DNA of 34,543 nt, taken from the NCBI RefSeq assembly GCF_900230255.1, contig NZ_OCNJ01000021.1, positions 1 to 34,543 of the forward strand. The letters are read 5' to 3'. Source of the stretch: Caenispirillum bisanense. GTDB lineage: Bacteria > Pseudomonadota > Alphaproteobacteria > Rhodospirillales > Rhodospirillaceae. The translations under genes were made by a program, and so were the position numbers. The notes beneath the pieces were generated by a model, which saw nothing but the letters and a program-made list of their open reading frames with translations, was not told the DNA's origin and ran no database searches. Position 1 is the stretch's first letter, and every line of letters begins with the position of its first letter. Positions 8,527-15,024 of the stretch are shown here, in pieces.

Positions 8527-8961
8527 ATGCGCCACCACACCAAGCTTCTCGCCGCGGCGCTGGTCGCGCTCGGCCTCGGGGCCGGCCTGCCGGCCGTCGC
8601 CGCCGACGTCACGTCGCTGCGCGGCGCGGTCGCCGTCGACGAACTGGACGCCAAGCCGGAGATCTGGGGCGTCGAGGAAGGCAAGGCCTTCGGCCGCGCC
8701 TACCGCCAGCAGCCGCCGCTGATCCCCCACCGCGTCGACAAGTACGAGGTCGACCTCAAGACCAACCAGTGCCTGAGCTGCCACGACTGGCCGTTCAACA
8801 CCGAATTCGGGGCGCCCAAGGTTTCCGAGACCCATTACGTCGACCGCCAGGGCAACCGCCTCGACAACGTCGCGCGCACCCGCTGGTTCTGCACCCAGTG
8901 CCACGTGCCGCAGATGGACGCGCCGGAACTGGTCGACAACACCTTCGAGCCGGCGCGCTGA
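8527..8961 (+). CDS. napB: Diheme cytochrome NapB, electron transfer subunit
   Basis: A 144-residue periplasmic diheme c-type cytochrome, the small subunit that feeds electrons to NapA. A Sec signal peptide (about residues 1-26, ending AVAA) is followed by two heme sites, CLSCH (82-86) and CTQCH (122-126). H68 in LIPHRVDKYEV and H103 in SETHYVDRQG are the likely second axial ligands, both in family-typical surroundings. AGGGGAG precedes the ATG, which lies one base after the napH stop. Confidence 0.96.
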   Translation: MRHHTKLLAAALVALGLGAGLPAVAADVTSLRGAVAVDELDAKPEIWGVEEGKAFGRAYRQQPPLIPHRVDKYEVDLKTNQCLSCHDWPFNTEFGAPKVSETHYVDRQGNRLDNVARTRWFCTQCHVPQMDAPELVDNTFEPAR

Positions 8962-9000
8962 CCGCGCCGCTCGTCCTAGAGTTCTGAGGAGGGACCCGTC

Positions 9001-9651
9001 ATGTCCACCGAGCAGGAAAAGCGGCCGAACGTCATCGTGCGCCTGTGGCGCTGGTTCTGGGGCCCGGCCGGCGTGCTGTCGCTGGGCGTGCTGCTGATCG
9101 CCGGCTTCGTCGGCGGCATCGTCTTCTGGGGCGGCTTCAACACCGCCATGGAGATGACCAACAACGAAACCTTCTGCATCTCGTGCCACGAGATGGAGAA
9201 CAACGTCTATGCCGAGTATTCCGGCTCGGTCCACGACACCAATGCCTCGGGCGTGCGCGCCACCTGCCCGGACTGCCACGTGCCGAAGCAGTGGAACCAC
9301 AAGATGGTCCGCAAGATCCAGGCCTCCAACGAGGTCCTGCACAAGGTGCTCGGCACCATCGACACGCCCGAGAAGTTCGAGGAGCAGCGCCTGCGCATGG
9401 CGCAGCGGGTGTGGACCGCCATGAAGACCACCGACAGCCGCGAATGCCGCAACTGCCACGACTTCAAGGCCATGGACGTGGCGCTGCAGAACAAGCGGGC
9501 GCGCGAGAACCACCTGCGGGCCACCGATGAGGGCCTGACCTGCATCGACTGCCACAAGGGCATCGCCCACGAGCTGCCCAAGGGTGCCTACGGCATCACG
9601 CCCGAGATCGTGAAGGCGCATCCGGCGCCCGCGCCGCAGCCCAAGGGCTGA
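9001..9651 (+). CDS. napC: Tetraheme membrane cytochrome NapC
   Basis: A 216-residue NapC/NirT-family tetraheme c-type cytochrome that oxidises membrane quinol and reduces NapB. A single N-terminal helix (about 22-44) anchors it, with the heme domain in the periplasm. The four heme sites are CISCH (59-63), CPDCH (89-93), CRNCH (149-153) and CIDCH (181-185). KGIAHELP near the end is typical of the family. GAGGAGG precedes the start. It is the last gene of the operon and is followed by a strong terminator. Having both NapC and NapGH gives the system two possible quinol entry routes. Confidence 0.96.
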   Translation: MSTEQEKRPNVIVRLWRWFWGPAGVLSLGVLLIAGFVGGIVFWGGFNTAMEMTNNETFCISCHEMENNVYAEYSGSVHDTNASGVRATCPDCHVPKQWNHKMVRKIQASNEVLHKVLGTIDTPEKFEEQRLRMAQRVWTAMKTTDSRECRNCHDFKAMDVALQNKRARENHLRATDEGLTCIDCHKGIAHELPKGAYGITPEIVKAHPAPAPQPKG

Positions 9652-9715
9652 CGGCCGGCGCCCTCCCCACCGGCACGGCCGACAGCTCCCCCGCTCTCCA
9701 CGGCCGTCCGGCGCC

Positions 9716-9762
9716 GGCCGCCGGGCCTGCCCTCCTCGGGCCCGGCGGCCTTCCTGTTTGTT
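9716..9762 (+). terminator. Rho-independent terminator of the nap operon
   Basis: GGCCGCCGGGCC (9716-9727) pairs perfectly with GGCCCGGCGGCC (9739-9750) around an 11-base loop, followed by the T-rich TTCCTGTTTGTT. It lies about 65 bases after the napC stop. Confidence 0.85.
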
Positions 9763-9764
9763 GG

Positions 9765-9912
9765 AACCACCAAGACACAAAGACACCAAGAGGTCGGAGT
9801 GTTCGGCTGGCGCCTGTGCTCGGTGCCGAACAACCATTCAGGACGTCGAAAACGAAGAGAGGCTGCGGCTCATCCTGCCGCAGCCTCTTGGTGTCTTCGT
9901 GTCTTGGTGGTT
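9765..9912. repeat. CCACCAAG inverted-repeat element, copy 1
   Basis: A 148-base element in the 468-base gap between napC and the next gene. Its ends are 29-base inverted arms (9765-9793 and 9884-9912) beginning AACCACCAAGACAC, with one mismatch. The arms are built from repeated ACCAAG units. A second, inner hairpin near the right end pairs GAGGCTGCGG with CCGCAGCCTC and shares bases with the right arm. The middle (about 9794-9855) has no evident coding content. I know no standard name for the family. Confidence 0.85.
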
Positions 9913-9957
9913 AAAGCCGAATGTCCCATCGTTCGGTCTTGCGGCTGGCGCTATTCG

Positions 9958-10109
9958 TAGCCACCAAGGCACCAAGTACACCAAGACGTCGGTGATCTAA
10001 GCGGACACTGCGCCCGGCTTCCTCTGCGAGAAAATTCTCATCGGGAAATAGGAAGAGGCTGCGACATTCCTGCCGCAGCCTCTTGGCGTACTTGGTGCCT
10101 TGGTGGCTA
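9958..10109. repeat. CCACCAAG inverted-repeat element, copy 2
   Basis: A 152-base element, 45 bases after copy 1 and in the same orientation. Its 29-base arms (9958-9986 and 10081-10109) begin TAGCCACCAAGGCACCAAG and match with one mismatch. It has the same inner hairpin as copy 1 (GAGGCTGCG with CGCAGCCTC, loop ACATTCCTGC), but the middle differs. The arms of copies 1 and 2 carry different bases at several places, and each pair has kept its own complementarity. It ends 11 bases before the stop of the minus-strand dehydrogenase gene. Confidence 0.85.
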
Positions 10110-10119
10110 AACCGTCACC

Positions 10120-11238
10120 TCACTCCGCCGCCAGCCGCGGCGCCTCCGCCGCCAGGTCTTCGGCCCGGGCGAAGGTGCGGCCGAAGCGGTTGGCGAGGAA
10201 GTCGGCGAGGCGGATGTCCTCCTGCCGCACGAAGCCCTGCTGCGGCAGGCGGCCGTCGGCCAGCAGGTCGAGCACGGCGCAGACGCCCGAGGCGGTGGTC
10301 GCCTGGATGCCAGAGTAGAGCTTGCCCTCGATCTCGCGGCCGTAGACCTTGTTGGCGTAGCTTTCCTGCATCAGGCGCCCCTGCTTCCAGCCCGACACGG
10401 TCACGAAGATCAGGATGACGTCCTGCATGGTCGCTGGGATGGCGTTCTCCAGGATTTCCTTCAGCATGTCGCGGCGGCTGCCCAGGTTCAGGTCCTGCAG
10501 CAGGGCCTTCATGATGTCGCGGTGGCCGGGGTAGCGCACCGACTTGTAGTTCATCACGCGCACCTTGCCGGCCAGCGTCTCGCACAGGGTGCCGAGGCCG
10601 CCCGAGGTGTTGAAGGCCTCGTAGCGCACGCCGTCCAGGCTGAACTCCTCGCGTTCCTCCAGCGGCGGCACGCTGGCGAGGCGGCCGTTGACGATGGCCT
10701 CGCAGGGTTCGAGGTACTCGTTGATGACGCCTTCCGTCGACCAGGTGAGGTTGTAGTTCAGCGCGTTGCTGGGATAGAGCGGCAGGGCGCCGACGCGCAT
10801 GCCCACGCTGTCCAGCCGGTCGAAGCGCTGCGCCACGTCGTGGGCGACGATGGAGATGAAGCCGGGCGCGAGGCCGCACTGCGGGATGAAGGCCGACGTG
10901 GCGTCCTTGGCGAACGCCTTCACGGCCTTCGTGGAGGCGACGTCCTCGGTCAGGTCCAGGTAGTGGATGCCGGCCTTGCGCGCGGCCTCGGCCACCTTGG
11001 TGGTCAGGTCGTAGGGCAGGGCGGACAGCACGGCGAAGCGGCCCTGCATGGCCGCGGCCATGGCGTCGACGTCGGCGGCGTCGAGCACCAGGGTCTGCAC
11101 CCCCGGCTTCTTCGGCAGGCGGTCGAGGGCGGCCTGCGAGCGGTCCGCCACGGTGACCGCGTAGTCGCCGGTCATGGTGAGGAAGTCACAGATGGTTTCG
11201 CCGATCTTGCCGCCGCCGAGAACGAGGATGTCGCGCAT
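10120..11238 (-). CDS. Saccharopine dehydrogenase-family protein (lysine dehydrogenase-like)
   Basis: A 372-residue NAD(P)-dependent oxidoreductase of the saccharopine dehydrogenase family. The N-terminal Rossmann motif is ILVLGGGKIGETICDFL (4-20). The later LSALPYDLTTKVAEAARKAG, HYLDLTED and FIPQCGLAPGFISIVAHD blocks are typical of the single-domain members annotated as L-lysine dehydrogenase or carboxynorspermidine-type enzymes. The C-terminal part contains TTASGVCAVLDLL and a terminal helix ending in LAAE. The start at 11238 has GGGAGAG upstream, and the much longer open frame to 11661 only reflects high GC. It is divergent from an Lrp/AsnC regulator gene, which suggests amino acid catabolism under that regulator. 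The substrate cannot be settled from the sequence. Confidence 0.88.
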   Translation of the reverse strand: MRDILVLGGGKIGETICDFLTMTGDYAVTVADRSQAALDRLPKKPGVQTLVLDAADVDAMAAAMQGRFAVLSALPYDLTTKVAEAARKAGIHYLDLTEDVASTKAVKAFAKDATSAFIPQCGLAPGFISIVAHDVAQRFDRLDSVGMRVGALPLYPSNALNYNLTWSTEGVINEYLEPCEAIVNGRLASVPPLEEREEFSLDGVRYEAFNTSGGLGTLCETLAGKVRVMNYKSVRYPGHRDIMKALLQDLNLGSRRDMLKEILENAIPATMQDVILIFVTVSGWKQGRLMQESYANKVYGREIEGKLYSGIQATTASGVCAVLDLLADGRLPQQGFVRQEDIRLADFLANRFGRTFARAEDLAAEAPRLAAE

Positions 11239-11351
11239 GATGCTCTCCCAGGATGTGAAGCCGAGCGCCTTGGTCGGGCTCTTCTGATCCCAGTGTCGCC
11301 GTCGTCGCCGTCGATTTGAAGCGGCCGATCTGCCAGAATGGTGCGAGATTG

Positions 11352-11366
11352 TTGTCGAAACGACGA
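11352..11366. promoter_or_regulatory. Possible operator between dehydrogenase and Lrp genes
   Basis: TTGTCG, AAA, CGACGA is a near-perfect dyad (five of six pairs) just upstream of the regulator start at 11380, in the 141-base divergent gap. Lrp-type proteins often bind imperfect dyads of this size near their own gene. This is a position-based suggestion only. Confidence 0.25.
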
Positions 11367-11379
11367 GAAGGCTGGCGAA

Positions 11380-11808
11380 ATGATGGACGACCTCGACCGG
11401 CGGCTGCTCGACTGCCTGCGCCAGGATGCCCGCGCGAGCACGGCGGCGCTGGCCCGCAAGCTGCAGATGTCGCGCTCGACGGTGCAGGCGCGCATCCGCC
11501 GGCTGGAGGAGACGGGGGTGATCGCCGGCTATACGGTGCGGCTGACGGAGGACTTCTCGGCCCGCCTCATCCGCGCCCACGTCATGCTGAGCGTCAGCCC
11601 CAAGCTGGCGGCCGCCGTGGTCCACGCCCTGCGGCGCATGGACGGCGTGCGGGCGCTGCACACCATAAGCGGTGTCTACGACATGATCGCCCTGACGGCG
11701 GCCGAGACCATGGAACAGATGGACGCCCTCATCGACCGCATCGGCGCCCTGGAGGGTGTGGAGCGGACGACCACCTCCATCCTCATGACCACCAAGTTCG
11801 AGCGATGA
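11380..11808 (+). CDS. Lrp/AsnC-family transcriptional regulator
   Basis: A 142-residue feast/famine regulator. The N-terminal winged helix (about 4-62) reads LDRRLLDCLRQDARASTAALARK followed by MSRSTVQARIRRLEETGVIAGYTV. The C-terminal RAM domain (about 68-142), which binds amino acids and drives oligomerisation, shows VSPKLAAAVVHALRRMDGVRALHTISGVYDMIAL. Two ATGs lie in tandem at 11380 and 11383, and GAGAAGG lies upstream. It is divergent from the dehydrogenase gene, its most likely target, so lysine or a related amino acid is a reasonable guess for the ligand. Confidence 0.93.
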   Translation: MMDDLDRRLLDCLRQDARASTAALARKLQMSRSTVQARIRRLEETGVIAGYTVRLTEDFSARLIRAHVMLSVSPKLAAAVVHALRRMDGVRALHTISGVYDMIALTAAETMEQMDALIDRIGALEGVERTTTSILMTTKFER

Positions 11809-11904
11809 AATCGATCAAAAATCGGTAGACAATCGGCGTGATAATGCGAGCGGTTCGCAATACCTTGGTGTCACGGGATGAGCCCGAGCCACGGAGTGCC
11901 GACC

Positions 11905-12114
11905 ATGAAGAGCCTGACCAAGACCATCACCTTCGCCCTGGTGCACTTCACGGTCGCCTTCACCGTGGCCTACATGCTGACCGGCAGCTGGGCGATCTCC
12001 TCGGCGCTGGCGCTGGTGGAGCCGGCGGTGAACACGGTCGCCTTCTACTTCCACGAACGGGCGTGGGAGATGCTGGACAAGGCGAAGCGCTGGACCGGCC
12101 TGGTGCCGGCGTGA
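11905..12114 (+). CDS. Small DUF2061 membrane protein
   Basis: A 69-residue protein of the DUF2061 family, a small predicted membrane protein of unknown function. The family signature is seen in KTITFALVHFTVAFTVAYMLTG and ALALVEPAVNTVAFYFHERAWEML. Two hydrophobic helices (about 7-27 and 29-49) are followed by a basic C-terminus. The start at 11905 has ACGGAG nine bases upstream, and an in-frame GTG/ATG further up would add a non-conserved tail. It stands alone 96 bases after the Lrp gene. A small hairpin (TCCCT, CGC, AGGGA at 12122-12134) follows the stop. Confidence 0.88.
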   Translation: MKSLTKTITFALVHFTVAFTVAYMLTGSWAISSALALVEPAVNTVAFYFHERAWEMLDKAKRWTGLVPA

Positions 12115-12167
12115 GGGGGCTGTCCCTCGCAGGGAGGGGCTGACGTTTTCACCGTGACCTCAACCAC

Positions 12168-12210
12168 TTGTCATGCCCGGACGTGACAATTATCCAGGAT
12201 TATCAATTAC
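12168..12210. repeat. Collapsed first unit of the tandem repeat array
   Basis: TTGTCATGCCCGG, the left end of the unit, is joined almost directly to GTGACAATTATCCA, the right end and spacer start. About 105 internal bases are missing, so this looks like a deletion derivative of the units that follow. Confidence 0.7.
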
Positions 12211-12782
12211 TTGTCATGCCCGGCCACCGAGCCGGGCATCCACGGCGTGCACTCCGCCGGCCGCCCTGCCGCGGCGTCCACTTCCACGGCGGTCGACCGT
12301 GGCGCCGTGGATGGCCGGGTCAAGCCCGGCCATGACAATTATCCAATGTTCTCAGTAACTTGTCATGCCCGGCCTCCGAGCCGGGCATCCACGGCCCCCG
12401 CCGCCGGCCGTCCTGCCGCGGCGTCCTCTTCCACGGCGGCCGACCGTGGCGCCGTGGATGGACGGATCAAGCCCGGCCATGACAATTATCCACTGTTCTC
12501 AGTAAGTTGTCATGCCCGGCCTCCGAGCCGGGCATCCACGGCGTGCACGCCGCCTGCCGTCCCGCTGTGGCGCCGACTTCCACGGCGGCCGACCGTGGCG
12601 CCGTGGATGGCCGGATCAAGTCCGGCCATGACAATTATCGAATGTCCTCAGTAACTTGTCATGCCCGGCCTCCGAGCCGGGCATCCACGCCGTGCACTCC
12701 CCCGGCCGCCCTGCCGCAGCGTCGTCTTCCACGGTGGCCGACCGTGGCGCCGTGGGTGGCCGGGTCGAGCCCGGCCATGACA
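12211..12782. repeat. Tandem array of four palindromic units of about 148 bases
   Basis: Four near-identical elements lie at 12211-12338, 12360-12485, 12507-12634 and 12656-12782, in head-to-tail order with starts 147-149 bases apart. Each begins TTGTCATGCCCGGCC and ends GGCCATGACA(A). Each contains nested dyads: GCCCGGC..GCCGGGC on the left, GGCCGG..CCGGCC on the right, and an outer ATCCACGGC..GCCGTGGAT. The 21-base spacers are also conserved (TTATCCAATGTTCTCAGTAA and close variants). The array fills most of the 698-base gap between two convergent genes, and the open frames inside it are artefacts. Single copies of similar elements are familiar from alphaproteobacterial genomes. Confidence 0.9.
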
Positions 12783-12812
12783 TATTTCAACAATTTCAAC
12801 CACCTACACCCC

Positions 12813-13838
12813 TCACCCCGCCACCAGCGCCCGCGCCTCCTCGTAGAGCGAGGCGCCATTCTCCACCCGCTCCATCCAGCGCGCCACGACCGGCCGCGTC
12901 ACCTCCTGCCAGGCGACCCGTTCGGTGGCGTCGAGGCGCACCACCCTGTGCCCTGCGTCCATCGCCGCCTGACGGGCGGGGGCCTCGGCGGTGTCCCAGG
13001 CGCGACCGGCGGCGGCCACCAGGGAGGCGCCGGAGGCGGCGTCGATCACCGACCGCAGGTCCGCCGGCAGCCCCTCGTACCGCGCCTTGTTCATGGCGAA
13101 CAGGAAGGTCGCCGTGTAGAGGTCCGACTCCAGGTGATGGGTCGTCAGCTCGTTGATGCGCAAGGGGCCCACCACCTCCCACGGCAGCAGGGCGCCGCTC
13201 ACCACGCCGCGCGACAGGGCCTCGTAGGTGTCGGGCACCGGCATGCCGACCGGCGCCGCGCCGAGCGCCGCCAGGGCTTCGCCGATGGGCTTGGAGGGCA
13301 GGCGGATGCGCTGGCCGCGCAGGTCGGCGGCGGTGGTCACCGCATCCTCGCGCATGTGCAGGGTGCCCGGCGCGTGGACGTGCAGGGCGAGCGGGTGGAC
13401 CTCGGCGTACTCGCCGTCGAGCAGGTGCTTCTCCGCATAGGCCCACAGCGCCTTCGATCCGGTCTCGGCGTCGGGCACCATGAAGGGCAGCTCGAACACC
13501 TCGGTCTTCGGGAAGCGGCCGGGGGTGTAGCCGGGCAGGGTCCACACCACGTCGGCGACGCCCGTGCGCACCTGGTCGAACAGCTGCGGCGGCTTGCCGC
13601 CCATCTGCATGGCCGGGTAGATCTCGACGGTCAACCGCCCGCCGGAGTCCTCCGTCACCGCCTTCGCCCAGGGCTCGATCAGCTGACGCTGCGCCGTCGA
13701 GGTGGGCGGCAGGAAGTGGCTGACGCGCAGGGTCACCGGCTCGGCGGCCCGCGCCACCCACGGTGCGGCGGGCAGGGCGGCGGCACCGGCGGCGAGGCCG
13801 GCGAGCACGGAACGGCGGCTGACGGCGGGCGTGGGCAA
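12813..13838 (-). CDS. TRAP transporter substrate-binding protein (DctP family)
   Basis: A 341-residue periplasmic solute receptor of TRAP transporters, which import carboxylates and similar acids using the ion gradient. A twin-arginine-like signal (SRRSVLAGLAAGAAALPA, RR at 8-9) is followed by VTLRVSHFLPPTSTAQRQLIEPWAK. The family core GGRLTVEIYPAMQMGGKPP and QVRTGVADVVWTLPGYTPGRFP comes next, with ELPFMV and RGQRIRLPSKPIGEALAALGA further on. The start is a TTG at 13838 with GGGAGGA six bases upstream. No DctQ or DctM membrane gene lies next to it, so it is an orphan receptor here. The ligand cannot be read from the sequence. It is divergent from the osmF-like gene. Confidence 0.92.
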   Translation of the reverse strand: MPTPAVSRRSVLAGLAAGAAALPAAPWVARAAEPVTLRVSHFLPPTSTAQRQLIEPWAKAVTEDSGGRLTVEIYPAMQMGGKPPQLFDQVRTGVADVVWTLPGYTPGRFPKTEVFELPFMVPDAETGSKALWAYAEKHLLDGEYAEVHPLALHVHAPGTLHMREDAVTTAADLRGQRIRLPSKPIGEALAALGAAPVGMPVPDTYEALSRGVVSGALLPWEVVGPLRINELTTHHLESDLYTATFLFAMNKARYEGLPADLRSVIDAASGASLVAAAGRAWDTAEAPARQAAMDAGHRVVRLDATERVAWQEVTRPVVARWMERVENGASLYEEARALVAG

Positions 13839-14074
13839 CGATCATCCTCCCGATTGCGTTGAGCCGCGGCACCTTACCCAGGCACCCCGAAAGCGTCGAG
13901 GGGGCAAGGGGTGAACCGGCGGCTGCGCGGAACCATATTTCCTCACCCGCCGAGTACGTCTTCGGGTGGTGCCGGCGGATCATGGCCGTTAGACTGGCTC
14001 GTCCGACGACCATAGGCAGACAGGCGCGGACCGGCCGGCCGGCGCGCAGGACAGACGGGAGGCATCAGACCCAC

Positions 14075-15013
14075 ATGACCCGCTTCACTCGCAGGATTCT
14101 CGGCGCCGCGCTGGGCGTGGCGCTCGGCACCGCCGCCGCCGGCTCGACCGTCGCCGCCGACACGCTCACCGTCGCCTCGAAGATCGACACCGAGGGTGCG
14201 CTGCTCGGCAGCATGATGGTGCAGGCGCTGGAAAGCGCCGGCTACGAGGTGGAGAACAAGGTCCAGCTCGGCCCCACCAACATCGTGCGCAGCGCCATCC
14301 TGGCCGGCGAGATCGACCTCTACCCCGAATACACCGGCAACGGCGCCTTCTTCACCAAGACGGCCGACGATCCGGTGTGGAAGGACGCCGACGCCGGCTA
14401 CGAGAAGATCAAGCAGATGGACCTGGAGCAGAACGACCTGGTCTGGCTGCCGCCGGCGAACGCCAACAACACCTGGGCCATCGCCGTGCGCGGCGACACC
14501 GCCCGCGAGCTCGGCCTGAAGACCATGGGCGACTTCGGCAAGTGGGTGAAGGAAGGCGGCCAGGTGAAGCTCGCCGGTTCGGCGGAATTCGTCGAGAGCG
14601 CGGCGGCGCTGCCGTCGTTCCAGCAGGCCTACGACTTCACCCTGAACCAGGACCAGTTGCTGGTGCTGTCGGGCGGCAATACCGCCGCCACCATTCGCGC
14701 CGCGGCCGAGAAGACCAGCGGCACCAACGCCGCCATGGTCTACGGCACCGACGGCGCCATCGCCGCCGCCGACCTGGTGGTGATGGACGACCCGAAGGGC
14801 GTGCAGATGGTCTACGAGCCGGCGCCGGTGGTCCGCAAGGAGGTGCTCGACGCCGACCCGAAGATCGCCGAGGTGCTGAACCCCATCTTCGCGGCGCTCG
14901 ACCGCGAGACGCTGCAGACCCTCAACGGCAAGATCCAGGTCGACGGCCTGCCGCCCAAGCAGGTGGCGCGGGACTGGCTGGAGAGCAAGAACCTGCTGGG
15001 CAAGAGCAACTGA
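14075..15013 (+). CDS. osmF: Osmolyte ABC transporter substrate-binding protein (OsmF/YehZ-like)
   Basis: A 312-residue periplasmic binding protein of the OpuAC/QAT family. After a signal peptide (about 1-28, ending AVAA) comes LTVASKIDTEGALLGSMMVQALESAGYEVENKVQLGPTNIVRSAIL. The EIDLYPEYTGNG motif is typical of receptors for glycine betaine, choline and related compounds. The length is close to E. coli YehZ (305 residues). GGGAGG lies 12 bases upstream of the ATG. The four genes occur in the same order as yehZYXW in E. coli, which supports the OsmF assignment over other betaine systems. The true ligand is unknown. Confidence 0.88.
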   Translation: MTRFTRRILGAALGVALGTAAAGSTVAADTLTVASKIDTEGALLGSMMVQALESAGYEVENKVQLGPTNIVRSAILAGEIDLYPEYTGNGAFFTKTADDPVWKDADAGYEKIKQMDLEQNDLVWLPPANANNTWAIAVRGDTARELGLKTMGDFGKWVKEGGQVKLAGSAEFVESAAALPSFQQAYDFTLNQDQLLVLSGGNTAATIRAAAEKTSGTNAAMVYGTDGAIAAADLVVMDDPKGVQMVYEPAPVVRKEVLDADPKIAEVLNPIFAALDRETLQTLNGKIQVDGLPPKQVARDWLESKNLLGKSN

Positions 15014-15024
15014 GCGCGGCTCCC

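Noticed and set aside
12211-12782. CRISPR array
   Set aside because: Units are long, palindromic and separated by conserved rather than variable spacers, and no cas genes are present.
12173-13862. Open frames through the tandem repeat array, with a repeated SCPA/TEPGIHGVH-like peptide
   Set aside because: The repetition comes from the DNA repeats. The frames have no start signals or known family.
13930-13962. General stress (EcfG) promoter upstream of the osmolyte importer
   Set aside because: GGAAC occurs at 13930, but no CGTT-like box lies 16-18 bases further on.
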